Assembly (NCBI GenBank): GCA_903813345.2
Contig: CAIIXF020000006.1
Span: 30,238,024-30,302,023, forward strand
Length of the DNA stretch: 64,000 bases
Direction of reading: 5' to 3'
From: Owenia fusiformis
Lineage: Eukaryota; Annelida; Polychaeta; Sabellida; Oweniidae
Each line of letters starts with the position of its first letter. Positions within the stretch are counted from its first letter, which is position 1. Positions 41,057 to 55,100 of the stretch are shown here, piece after piece. The position numbers were made by a program, and so were the translations under genes. The notes under the pieces were generated by a model, which ran no database searches, was not told the DNA's origin, and was given only the letters and a program-made list of their open reading frames with translations.

Positions 41057-41086
41057 AAAATGGCGGACCTATGACAGAATTAACAG
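41057..41086 (+). promoter_or_regulatory. Probable TSS-proximal YY1 site and non-coding first exon end of the USP gene
   Basis: AAAATGGCGGA (41057-41067) matches the YY1 motif found just downstream of many metazoan start sites. Twenty bases later AACAG|GTAAAA provides a splice donor at 41086/41087. The transcript would join to the acceptor tttttag at 42991-42993. The transcription start itself is not visible. Confidence 0.45.
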
Positions 41087-42993
41087 GTAAAATCACTTCG
41101 AAATTTAAGAGAATTATTTACCTAAAATAGCAAAACCTTTATGTCCAAATGTATTCATCGGTTAGGTAAAGATAATTAATTTGTATTGCTTTCCTCAAAT
41201 CACTAACCAAAATAACTTACTTTTTCGAGCTTTCGGTAGCAGCTACTACCTTTGTCAAGATGATATATTGGCGGGAAATGGGCTGACCCTTGACCTGGTT
41301 TGGGTTTTACTCCTGTGTAGTTCCAACAGTCCCGGGGAAACCTTAAATCCAGAGTCCCTGTTAAGTTGTGGCTTGCTTGGCTTCCCTTTTTTAAGAGAAA
41401 CTGTACGTGAGTGTGTAATATTTCGATCTTCTGGGATTACCGTCCCGCTCTCAATTCACTTTTCCAGGGACCTAATTACAATTATTTTCCGGATACCTTT
41501 ATACACAACTGGCCAGGTAAACAGTACATATGGGAGAACTAATAAACAGAAGACCATAATTCTACATGTTCAAGTAGGCCTACAAGATTTTGCAAAAATT
41601 ACTTATGAATAATTCTACACACATTTTCTTACAATGTTTTGTTTTTGCTCTGATTCCAAAGTTTCAAAAGTTCAGATTCTGTGACTGAAGTTTCAATTTC
41701 AAACTATTCGGAACAGGTTCCGGCACACCCCTACTCTTGATCATTTGTCAGTTCCCAAGTAATATGTAAACTTATGACAATAGAATGAATAGATGTTACA
41801 AGATTACCACCAATATCCCTTACTACTTTTTAGATTAAATGTATTCCTTCATTACAAACACAAAAACACAAAAAAATGTTTATATAGCATAAGATATGTT
41901 TACATAAGATATGTTTTCAACTTAACAGTGACAACAAATTATTATGGAACATACAATATGTAACATTTATGTGTAACCATGGAAATCAGTTATCATCTAT
42001 CAACAGTGTCACAAAATAGGGACAGAAATTTTTGGCATTATAAAAGTAATGCTTTTTCGTCTCTTTTACAAGTAACTATTTCGAAGACAATTTATGGGAA
42101 AAAGATTTGTTGAAGAATGGTCAGTAGCTTCCCAATAGACTAGATGCAATAGAAATAATCTTGATTTATGTCATCAAAAATCCCAAATTCAGTCGAACTG
42201 ATGTAATATTTGGAATCTACATGTAGAATTACAACTAAAACTATGGTTTTGAAAAGAGTTTATTAACTTTGAAAATTTAATTTTCTTTGAAAATGTGACT
42301 TCTAATTCTCCATAGAGCCGATGTTGTAAAATCACAAAAAGTGAAATATATTTGCTTGTGTTGGGCAGAAACTTTTTTTTACTGGGCATATTTTAATTTG
42401 TATAACTATTGGATACAAAAGGGTAATATGAAAAGTGAATCACTAAAACTGATGAATATTCAAGTTTAAGGGAATTTTGTAATACCCTGCCATGTTATTT
42501 CCCCCGAATCAGGCACCTGGTGGTGAAACTGGTAACTACCTACTCGCATCTGAGTAATTGGAGTCATTTGTTATTTTGAGGTACTGTATTATATAAGTCA
42601 TTTCATAGTATATGTGCAAAACTAGAAGATGTAGACCATGTATTTTTGAATGAGTTATGTGTTCCTGAAAATAACATGGGACTCCAATTGAGAAGTCAAT
42701 AAAATAGTTTTATATGCGGAACTACCTTAAACAGCTGACACACAGATTTTTCTATTTCATCATATTTTTAGAAAATTTGTATGAATTACAATACAATTAA
42801 AAAAATTATCTTTACTGATCTAAAACCTGAAACCCTAGTAACCAAATTCAAGGATCTTTATTATGTATTATTCACAAGCATGACGTAAAAACATATCATT
42901 CCAATGAAAAAGGGGTAAAATCCTTTAGACTTCTGAAAAAAAACATTGATATTCTGAACCAAACCTAAGTTACCTAACAATTTGTATTTTTAG
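41087..42993 (+). other. Probable first intron (5' UTR) of the USP gene
   Basis: Non-coding. The 143-codon open frame at 41181-41612 has no family resemblance. Within it actttttcgagctttcggta resembles the ends of some retroelements, and ttccggcacacccctac at about 41720-41736 resembles a hAT terminus, but neither has a partner I can identify. Confidence 0.4.
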
Positions 42994-43047
42994 ATGAATG
43001 CTGTGATATAGCTAATACTTGAGGAGACAGACTGAAATAAGTTGATT
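42994..43047 (+). promoter_or_regulatory. 5' UTR segment with a five-codon upstream ORF
   Basis: If the acceptor at 42993 is used, the exon opens directly on an ATG whose frame is five codons then TAG (42994-43011). The main start follows 36 nt after that stop. An in-frame TGA at 43033-43035 confirms that the main frame cannot start further upstream in this exon. Confidence 0.4.
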
Positions 43048-43155
43048 ATGGATACGTGTAAGCATGTAGATCGTCTCAACCCTGCTAATGACCACTCTAT
43101 TCTGAACCCACAGAAGTGGATGTGTGCAGATTGCGCTACAACTGAATCTGTATGG
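43048..43155 (+). CDS. USP44/USP49: USP coding exon 1 (ZnF-UBP start)
   Basis: Residues 1-36, opening [20 protein letters not shown], close to vertebrate USP44/49. Supplies zinc ligands C4, H6, C26, C29. Donor TGG|GTAGGT, phase 0. Confidence 0.95.
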
Positions 43156-46100
43156 GTAGGTTATCTTAAACATATAAATCTATACATTTCAATATCACCC
43201 TATAATGCATATTGAGCCTGTAAATACCAATTTGTGATGATTTTTTTAAGTTTATCTGATGAAAAATTGAAATGGCTTCCTCTGTCATTTTGATTTTCAT
43301 CATGTAGACTATCTGAAACCATGTTGGGGTTTTTGCACAATATAATAGATAAAATAGTTTTAGATCTTTCTCCTTAATATGCTCTGAAAACAACATATTG
43401 ATTGTTATTTACTCTATGTTATAGGCCTGTTTGAACTGTGCCAATGTGGCATGTGGGCGTTACAATGAGTCCCATGCTCTGAAACACTACAAAGAGACAA
43501 AGGTATGTTACTGTACATCACCATAAAAGTATATGTACACTGTTGCTCATAAATATGGAATATTAGATTTGGCAGCTCAGAATTCAAATTTTGGAGTAAG
43601 AGAATATTTATTTGGAGTCGGTTCAGACATTTATTTTCTAGGCAAATCATAACCACATATTTCATCTACAAATCAACATTTTTTAGAGAAAAATTATTCA
43701 CATTTAAATTTAGAAAATTACTGTTATTTAAACAGGGGTAAGCTAAGATTTTTTTCATTTTCAAAACACCGCGATCCAAATCGACATCTAAAACAGATCA
43801 AACAAAATAAACATCGGGTCATGAAGATTGAAGTGTCCTCTATCCAATGGTAGCACTTATATGCATTATGTCCTCTTTGTGCTGCAATCAGAGCATCAAC
43901 CCTACGGGACCAACATTGAAGGAAACATCTGACCTTTCTAAGTGAAATAAGGCTCCATTCCTCAATTTGAGCAGTGCGTAACGTGTCTAAATTTTGAGGT
44001 TGGGGTCCAAGTCACGCATCTCATTACCAAGGTCATCCCACATTTGCTCTGCATTAGCCTGATTGGCTGACTTTTGTGCCCATGGTAGCTGGTCCACATT
44101 GCCTGCCCTGATGTAATCCAACACAGTTCCACTAGCATATGCAACAACATGATCATTCTGCAGATGAATGTTGCCCCAAAACACTCTGATTACATGTGGT
44201 ACTTGATGGAGGTCCAAAAGGTCAATTTACTCTGAAATTATGTTTGAGAATCACCAAGGGGGTGCAATTTTGGTAGTATTGCTCCAAACAACCTCTGTAA
44301 TAATGCTCCAAACATAAATAGGGTCACCTTCGTGGACTGCCACATCATTAAGTGTCCTTATTGTCTCTTTCCTCTGGTCTACGACAGAAACGAACACACT
44401 TATCAACTTTGTGGAGGTCACATCTTATTTCTTCACATGCTGTCATATGACACAAAAAGATTAGGTCCAACGTTTTAGTGCTTTCCTGCCCATTGAAGGC
44501 ACCTTTCTTTTTTATGATCAGTCAGCTGTGGTTTCTTTAAAGATCTCATGGCCTTGCATTAGTTCTAAAGAAATCACTGCTTGTCTATAGCTCTGGAACA
44601 CGGGTTTTGAGGTGAGACAGCCATTCATCTCGTAGACTACTGGTTGACTTAAAGCGATTTTGATGACATAAATGCAGCAGGTGGTGGTCTTTTCTTACAT
44701 TAATCTCTCTAGGGTTACTATTGCTGTGACCTGGAGTCATATTCCAGTGCCTTTGGTACCACTGCAGAATTTTAGAGACTGTTCCTGACACACCCCTAGG
44801 GTCCTGGCAATGGCAGTTTGTTTCATGCCAGAGAGCGCCATCCCTATGACCTGCCATGCTCTTTTTCGCTTATCTCATGGGGCATGCCTTCTAAAAACTC
44901 TTCCAACTCTAAATTAAAGTTTTATAAAATGTGCACAATGGTTACAACTAAGATTTGGACACCTTTTTCAAGTTACCAATATCATGAGTTCATGGGGTCA
45001 CCTGAGTGGATACAAGTTTAATCAACCATAAATGTTTTAACTTTTCATACCAATCAGTTTTATATGCAAAACTGATGAGGGAATGAGAACACATTACAAA
45101 TTTTCATAAAAATGTTATCATTTTGTAGAAATTCCATCAAACATTTCGTATCTATAAAATATTCCATATTTATGAGCAACAGTGTACCTGTGCCCAGGGA
45201 CCTGTGCTTATTTCATTCTCTTTTTCGTGAATTTTTGTCAACATTAGGACTGTCTTCATTTTTTGATTAAATCCCACTCATTTTGATTAAATCCCATTCA
45301 ACTGGTCAGGAACAATTTGGGATAGATTTAAAACAAATTTGGCTAATTATACACGATCCTTGGTCTAATACCTATAATGGCCTAGTCCATGCTTGAATGT
45401 TTTCATAATTTACCTGTAAGTAGTAATACTCACCAGGTAGAGCTGCAAGACATCTTGAATCAACCATCTTCAACACACCTTTAATGCAAATGCTTATTCT
45501 TTAGCTCACATGGTGAGCTATTGGTCACATGGTGAGCTATTGGTCACATGGTGAGCTATTGTTATCGCCCACTTGTCTTGTCTCTCCTGTAACTGTGTGT
45601 GGTGTCATGCCTGTGAAGAACATCACAGAAGCAATCAAAAGTATCTAAATATTTGTTTTTTCATAAGCAGTCACAGTTACAAATTTTCATCTTATTGCCC
45701 TTAATGGGCCTTGATGGGGTTTCTATTGAAAGATCCCTTGAACTGATGTTCATCTTACTAATAATCAATAACAAGGTTTTCTGACATGATATCTTTATTT
45801 TAAGAACAATATGAGGATTTTGTTTTGTTAACTCTGTGAACGTGGATTCATTCTTAAATTATCAAGGTGGAGCTACTGAAACCTTCTGAATCAAGATGTT
45901 GATCCACAAGGTTCTAGACATTCAAGGCAAATGGCTAGTAAGCTGATTACTAAGAGACATAATGATGATTGTTGCCCCCATGATTTCTTATATTGTCATC
46001 TATCATCATCTTTACATTAATGAGACTTGTTTATTGCACTAATGAGACTTGTTTATTACTGCCCATGTAATTAATGATAACATAGAGATTTACTGCATTA

Positions 46101-49100
46101 TTGGATTTGAGTAATATAAGAACAAACTGCAGGTTAACCTATATCTGGAAAGGGATGTAAAATGGGAGCTGTGTTAAGTAGAAGGTTTTTTTTCAGATCA
46201 CATTTATTCAATAAAACATTCAAACACAATACAATATTGTTGTTTTTCAACATTGTCAACAATAAATTATTAAAAATGTCAAAGTATAAATCACAAAATA
46301 CATTAGAAAAAGTACATAATATAAAGTATAAAAGTGACATGATAGGTCACATATGCATACAGAGGAGAACATTACTCAACATACAATCTGGTTTAAATTA
46401 TATAGATCATTTTTTTATAGGTCTTGCTTGTGTCGTGACATCATGAACCATATTCGGGCATAAGTCAGACAAGCTTCGAAAAATATAATGAATACATTAT
46501 CTTCTATTGAAATCATGAAAATAAAGTATAAGGATATCATTATATTGCCTTCAACACATTTTTTACCCTTTGCATTCGTTTGACTTCACTTCTTAAAAGA
46601 GAGCTTCGTCTTCACTCTTTCAAACTAAAATAAACCTGTGAACTCACCGCGCCAATCAGTGTTCGTCGGCCAAATTTCTTTATATGGTCATTCCTTCTGA
46701 CGTCATCGTTGAGCCCAGAATTGACCAATGACATGCGCATATTTAATTAGAACGCATTTGGCGTATGTATCTTCAAGCTCGCTGATTGGTAGGAGGTCAG
46801 CGCGTAGGTCAAAAGTGATCTACCCAAACTGTTACCGGTACCCGTCGTGGGGGCGGGGCTACTAAATTGTAATATGGTCTCTACTAGGCAGAGTGTAGTT
46901 TAACTAGACTCTGCATGCAGGGTACACATTTTGTGTTTTGCCTATTTGAATTTGCCTCACCTATTTAGATTTGCCTCGTCAATGTGAATTTGCCCCACCT
47001 TTTTGTAGACCATGGTTATGTCCCTGACTATGACCTGAACTTCCTAGATACTTTTTTGAGTTTTGAAAAAGTGAAATATTTTATACTAGTTATGGAGCTT
47101 TCATAGGCAAAGTTATTTATGTTTAAAAATCCTCAATTCATGTTGCATCTAATTTTTTGATTGTTCTCTTGTTTCAGCACCCTCTTGCTTTGGAAGTGAA
47201 TGAGAAATATGTCTACTGGTAAGTTAGTCAATTCCTTTAATATTGCTAATCATCACTGATGATCAATAAATAACTAGTCCTACACAATTTACTCTATACA
47301 TTTTGCATATGCATCCTTTAAATAGAGGAACATGTGCTGTACCATGGTACTTTTAGAGACCAGTAAGTCCCATATGGAAACCTATGGAATTATCCACTCT
47401 GTCCATTTATGGTAAAAATTTCCAAATTTTCATAATATATGGACTGAGACCATGTGCTCCTCCAAATGGTACCTTTTTAAAGACCCATGTACAAATGAAG
47501 GTATTGTATTTCCATGAATTTGAGAAACTAAATGATTAAAATGTTCTTGCTTTCAGTTACGAATGTGATGACTATGTGATGAATGATAATGCAAGTGGCG
47601 ACCTGAAACTGCTTCGTACAACGCTACAGGCCATCGCCACACAATCTTTCACAGATATAGAGTCACGAGGCAAACGCTTTCTCAGATCTCATTCTTTCTC
47701 AGGATATGAAGCCAAGTAAGTGGATTTCTTCTGTAAACATAAAACAGTGATCATCAGAATCGAAGCAAGTGTTGTACTCAGTGAAAAGAAATGGAAATGC
47801 TGGGTGTTATTGCCCTTTATCTTGTGTTACAGATCAGCTGCTGCACTTCGGGAACAGGATCGGAAGTACACAGCACTACGCCACAGGAGGTAATTTACCA
47901 CAATGCTCTGAGAACAGGATGTACAGGGTGTCCAATAAATAAGGTGAAAGATATTGTAACTTTCTTAATATTGCACCAATCTTGATGAAATTTTCAGAGT
48001 TTGTAGCCCAAACCTTTTCACCTTTATTCTGTGGATTCAAAGCGTCTTCTATTTGATTGGCCAAAGTTGTGGTTGCTATAGTAACCGAGACAACAAAAAG
48101 GCGGGGCAAGTTTGTTTACGTCACAACTTTCCAAGACATGTTTATTCTTTCTGATAGCTTTATTCATACTCCCAGGTCTATTACTACCACCAATACAATA
48201 TAAAAACAGTCCTAAAGTCCCATTGTTATGAAAATAGGCTATTCAACATAATTTCCATCTCTAGCTATACACTTTTTATACCTATTCACCAACTCTCTAA
48301 ACACACTTTCAAACCCATTCTTGCGCATTTCCTGAAGTCTTACTAAGACATGTGATCTGAGTTCACATACAGCTATGCTCACTAGTGAAACTATTAGGGC
48401 ACTGGGGCTACCCCTACTTGCACACCCTCCATATTCCCCAGACCTTGCACCCAATGACTTTTACTTATATGCAGAACTCAAGCCTGACTTGAGAGGAAAT
48501 ACATTTGGAAGCACTGATGAACTCAGATCGCATGTCTTAGCAAGACTTCAGGAAATGGGCAAGAATAGGTTTGAAAGTGTGTTTAGAGAGTGGGTGAATA
48601 CATGAAGGCATAAGAAGTGTATAGCTAGAGATGGACATTGTGCTTAATAGCTTATTTTTATAACAATGGGACTTTAGGACTGTTTTTTATATTGTATTGG
48701 TGGTAGTAATAGACCTGGGAATATGAATAAAGCTATCAGAAAGAATAAATATGTTTTGGAAAGTTGTGGCGTAAACAAACTTGCCCCGCCTTTTTGTTGT
48801 TTCGGTTGCTATAGCAACCACAGCTCTGGCCAATCAAATAGAAGACGCTTTAAATTCACAGAATAAAGGTAAAAAGGTTGGGGCTACAAACTCTGAAAAT
48901 TTCATCAAGATTCGTGCAATATTAAGAAAGTTACAATATCTTTTACCTTATTTATTGGACACCCTGTATTTGACAGATCACAATTTAGGCTTATAAGACA
49001 ATAATTTAAAAAAATAAATGAAAAAAATAAAACCAAAAACTGCCAAAGATACTCATCACTAATTAGATGATACCTGGTAGCAATCACTACAAATGACCAC

Positions 49101-52100
49101 AAAACTGATATGAATTATCCATCATATAATCCATGATTACATGCCAGTATTTGGTGATTTCCTAACATGTTCGACTAATCTTTTGCAATATCCAAATGCA
49201 GGGGTCCAGATATCATCCACTTTGTGAAGGAAGGAAGGAACATAGTGGATGATGTCTGAAGCCCTGAGTTTGGAGGATGATGTTCATGGTTTGTGACTTT
49301 AAATAATAATTGTCTTCCAGAATCATGCTGCTGACAAAGTGTTTTGAGGCTTGGCGCGGTGTAACTAAGAAACTAGCCCGCACACCTGATCAGGTACAGT
49401 GGCTACCATACTTAATGATCCTGTGATACTATAAGTTATTCAATAAATACAGGAAATACATGGATTGTGTCAGAGAAAGTCTGTATTTCACTTGGTATCA
49501 ACAGGATATATTTCATCACATGAACAAATCAGATTGCTGGAAATTTCACCGTCATTGAAAATCTGGCAGTTTGAAATCATCTACAGCTCTCTTGATAATT
49601 ATTAATATTGAATCACAGATCCTCGAATGTTGAGTTAAGTATGTCAGATTGTCAGTGTTATGTATATGTATTATTTTTTGGTCAAGGTTATTGTAGATTT
49701 TGAATTGGAGATGTATTGTGTATTCAGTTGTTAGCCAAACTCTCATCCTTAATTATTATGTTATCTGTGCACGGTTCAGACCCCAGAGAAAACCCGCTCA
49801 AGACTCCACAGACGAGTCAGGACATCAACTGCTTCTCCAGTGTCTACACCCCCCAAAAAGAAATGGACATTAACTCCAGGGATCACCGGTCTGAGAAATC
49901 TAGGAAACACATGTTATATGAACTCAATACTTCAACTTCTCAGGTATGTATGGTGTACATGATAAATATGAAAGGATGTGGATAGAAGGTCAGTTTTCAA
50001 ATCAATTTGTTATTGATGAGGAACAAAAGAGTATGTTTTTTTTTGCTTTGTCGTTGTTTTTGGTTAATTTTCACTGTTGTGTTAAATGTTTAATATGTTT
50101 TTACTCCATGCTAAATGGGAAATAAAGATATATATATATATATAAATCAGATTCTCCATCTTTTTCAGAAAAGGAAATTAGTATTTTAAATGAAACATCA
50201 GTATGGTTTTGGAAAAGATTGCTTTTAACATTTTACATTATTCTTTCTCTTACTTTAAATTAGCTAATTATTTCTATTCATTCCTTTGTTTCTTTTTTGT
50301 GCATCCTATCGTTGCTTATTTATTTGTTTTTAGTAATCTTGCACAGTTCAAAGAGTACTTCCATAACCTCCATGAACATACAGACCCTACAGACAGCAAC
50401 ATGCAGAACCCACAACCTAACAACAAATACATGAGACAGACAACTATAGAGTGCTTTCAGGTAAGACCCCATAACATAACAATATAATATGGATCTCATC
50501 AGTTTTTGAAAGATTGAAAAACATAATTGTCACCATGACCATTGTCAGTTTTGTGAACAGCATTCAGTGTTTGTAACAGACTGTTACACCTTTGTAACCA
50601 TTTGCATTAATTTATGATGTGATGACAATTTCTCATTTTTTTACCTCATATTAGTTAGCACTGGTATTATTTTGTTTTGCGTATGAATTTGTCGCAACAA
50701 TGTTCAATTTTGTCAAATTCTTTTCATGATTCTGTTTTTCTTCCAGCATGTTACCAGTACATGTACAAACAGGGATAATGTCAAAGGTGGGCTTAATGGT
50801 GGGGGATCATCTCAAAGTGCTTCAAATCACCAAAAACCACCCAGCAATTTAAAATCAGGAAATGTGTAAGTATACTTGTAAAGTATCACAAAATTCTCAA
50901 ATCATATTTTATTGAAGTTCTGCCCATCTTGCCTTCTGACATTTTCAACATCAAAATTCCTGTAAATTAACAGACCATGTATTTATTGTACATTGAAGCC
51001 TGTGTACAGTGTAAGTGGACCATCTTCTGGTTCCATTAAAAGGTATTCCACCGGGAAGGTGTTCCACTTACTGATGTCCTTTTAACATAAGTAAATCAAT
51101 CAGGTAATTGGTAATTGAGTTTCACTATGTGTGTTTCAGGTGATTTACTATACAGGTTTTAATGCATTGTGGCATACTTGTAGAAATATACCTAAAGATA
51201 CACAATCGATTTAAATTCATAATATTTTTTCTTGTAGGTATTTATGTCAGGAACTCCATGCATTAATCAGAGTCATGTGGTCTGGCAAGTGGGCCATAGT
51301 TAGTCCCCATGCTATGTTAAATGCAGTATGGACTGTTATACCTTTCTTCAAGGGCTATGCTCAACAAGATGCACAGGAATTCCTCTGGTAAGTGGATGCC
51401 TTAGATAAAGCCAGTTGAATATTTACAAGTATTCAGTGATAGTGAAGTTTCAAACAATTTGATTGGGCTATGTGATGTAAATATACTTAACTGTACATTA
51501 TTGTGAAGTTTAATGTACATTGTGCATTACTGTACATTGTAGTGAACTACTTGACAAGGTCGATAGTGAGTTGGACAGATGTTATAGGGACCACAGTAAA
51601 CCTGTACATATACCAACATCTAATATCATTGCACAGACATGACATTATATTGTACTGAACTTTAACATACATTTCTGTACATTGTAGTGAACTACTTGAC
51701 AAGGTCGATAGTGAGTTAGACAGATGTTATAGGGACCACAGTAAACCCGTACATATACCAACATCTAATATCATTGCACAGACATGACATTATATTGTAG
51801 TGAACTTTAACATACATTTCTGTACATTGTAGTGAACTACTTGACAAGGTCGATAGTGAGTTAGACAGATGTTATAGGGACCACAGTAAACCTGTACATA
51901 TACCAACATCTATTATCATTGCACAGACATGACATTATATTGTAGTGAACTTTAACATACATTTCTGTACATTGTAGTGAACTACTTGACAAGGTCGATA
52001 GTGAGTTAGACAGATGTTATAGGGACCACAGTAAACCCGTACATATACCAACATCTAATATCATTGCACAGACATGACATTATATTGTAGTGAACTTTAA

Positions 52101-55100
52101 CATACATTTCTGTACATTGTAGTGAACTACTTGACAAGGTCGATAGTGAGTTAGACAGATGTTATAGGGACCACAGTAAACCTGTACATATACCAACATC
52201 TAATATCATTGCACAGACATGACTTTATATTGTAGTGAACTTTAACATACATTTCTGTACATTGTAGTGAACTACTTGACAAGGTCGATAGTGAGTTAGA
52301 CAGATGTTATAGGGACCACAGTAAACCTGTACATATACCAGCATCAAATATCATTGCACAGACATTCCAAGGGCAGCTAGTTAGTGAAGTAAGTATCACA
52401 TCCTACTCCCTTGCATCAGTTTCATGCAGTCAAATATACAACACCGAGAAATTCAATTCAGGCAACTTTCAGTACATGGGCCTGTGCAATGTTTTCTGTG
52501 GGCTGTGTGCTACACAGTCTTGCTGTCTGTCTGTCCATCTGTCTGTCAACACATTGGTAGCAAATTCGAAATCCTTCACAACAGTTTCAATGGTTTCACT
52601 TTTAAAATGTGTCTATATAAAATTCTCAGTTGTTCAATTAGTTGTATCTCAAAAGCTCGCCTTGTTTCAAAATGGCCACCATTTTCATTGCATAAAAATC
52701 TTGTTTTGAGCTCCTTTTTGGCCATAATTCCACAAGTATTCTACCAATTTGCTTGAAATTGTAGAGGTACCTCAATTTCTAGAATATCAATAATGTCTAC
52801 AATTCTACAACGTTCATCAAAATATGTCGCAAAGATTCAAAATGGCTACCATTTTTACTGCAGAAAAATTGGCCTTTGTGATCAACCATGTGAGCCCAGT
52901 ACCCATGGTACTATTTTTACACATTACTGTTATAGAATTGCATTTGTATTTTTAATAAGGAAAAAGTAAGTAAAGGAACTATACACATGGACTACCTTGG
53001 ATTCTAAACTACTACCTCTATTTCCTGACATTATTGCTCAAAATACCAATGCTCAGGTTGCCTTCGATTGAACCACCTTAATAAAATTGTAGATTAGTGT
53101 TATGACACATGACCTCTTTGATATTAGTTCATTTTAAGAACTTAAAAATTCTGAAGTCCTCTTCATATTTTATTTATTATACTTCTACATGTTCTCTTTT
53201 AAATAAGTATGCCAATTTCTGTGCCTTAATACATGCCATCATCTTGCACTACGTTCTCTATCCAGTCAATGTAGGGGCTAACCTTGGTGAATATTTCAGG
53301 CTCCTCTCCACATATCCCTAGACCCCTAGAAACAATCCCCATCTGGACATATGTCTCATCCTCCTCGTCATAGCACACCATTGGACTGCCTGAATCACCC
53401 TACACGTAACAAAGATAAGTTAGAAATATTTTGACAAAAATACATTACGAAATTAAGGCCAATTTTAAAAAGGTCCAATTTTAGCAATGTCATAGGTGAG
53501 AGTTCTGATCCGTAATCCATCCCTGTCCCAAAGGCAAAGTTACCAAATATAAACAATGGATGTGTTTCATTTTGCTTACATTACATGGTCCAATGAGTGT
53601 ATCGTCTGCATGAACACAGATTTCACTCTCAGCTATTGTTAGTGTAAAGTTAAATGAACTATCCCCTATGGTCCAACTACACTTCTCAGGGTCAACAATA
53701 GGGACTCTCATATGTTTTACCACTTCAGATCTGCTGCCATCTGAAGATTAAGAAAATCAGACATTTAGTACTTATGTCAAATATAGATGTACAGACTACT
53801 CACTATGAAATAATGTAACTTTAAGAATCTATGTGCACCGTATATCTATTGTCTATGAATATGTTTGAATTTTGATGTTTCTACCAGAAGTGGTGACATT
53901 TTGTTATAATCTCCAACTTTTTGTGGATGGCAGTAGGTGTTTGGCAGTTGGTGTTGGCATTTGGAGTCTAACAAATGTAACAAATGGCAGGTGGTGACAT
54001 TTTGCATGTTGATGCCTTGATTGTATTGGAATTGTAACTGCCCATAGATATACATGTTGTATACATCTCTAAACTATTTCTTTGATATGTTGTAATCTTT
54101 TAGTTTCAACCTATCAGGGTTAGCACTTTTTGGCTCATGTGGTAATCGCTCAACCATCCATCAGTCTGTCCATGAACAATTTTCAAAAAATGAAAACTTA
54201 ATTTGTCTGACCTATACTAATGATCATAATTGATAAAATTGGTCACGATCTTACTTTTGCCTGATTTTGGAGAAATCAACTTTCTGTCCTTAAAATATCT
54301 ATATGTATTTCATACTTGAGTGGGTTTGGGGTAGATATCACCCGGGAATATATATCATATCTGAGGAGCGGGCAGGATATATTGTATATGTCCCGCTCTA
54401 GGCCAAATGCGGGCAGATATAATATATCCATCCCGCTCCCGGGAATTTTTTCAGAAGTTTAGAAATTTAAATTTCAGAAGTTTAAAATTTTTCAAAAAGT
54501 TTAAATGTTACAATTCTATTGTATTGAGCTGAAGAAATATTATGAAAATGTTAAATATAAATTGTGCTTTTACAGTATAGGCCCATCTTGTCATTTGAAA
54601 AAGGTGGTAAAGGTTATATCCACCTCAAACCCACTCAAGTATGAGATACACCAGTTATGTACAGTCGGTTTTGGATACAGTGTTTATCCCGCGGGAAATA
54701 TGTGTATCTCCCTCGGTCCCTGCGGTCCCTCGTGAGATACACATATTTCCCTTGGGATAAACCCTGTATCCAAAACCTCCCAGTACATAACCCTTATATA
54801 TATTTTGAACAATATAAGAATCGTTATTATGGAGAGTGTTTCAAACCAAGATGATTTATGTTGTAATTAATGTTGAGAAGTATCAGTGCAAGTTTCAGTT
54901 TCTGTTTTATCGAGAAATTTAAGACACCTTGATATATTTCTTGAATATGTTTCATGCTCGTACCACTTCAAATTTGGGAGTAACAGCAGTACTGGTCAAG
55001 TTTGGATTTGTTGCACTTACTATACTCCTTATCCTTCGTTAGGCCCCATCCTGCTAACATACAGTGTCTCCCTGGTTTGATTTTGTTCAGATCTTCCTCA

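Noticed and set aside
41181-41612. 143-residue plus-strand frame in the USP first intron
   Set aside because: No recognisable family and no splice context linking it to the gene; parts look transposon-derived.
52424-52756. 110-residue frame in the USP intron, with a similar one at 58158-58490
   Set aside because: Both lie on the ctgtctgtcc dispersed repeat; the similarity reflects the repeat and not a gene family.
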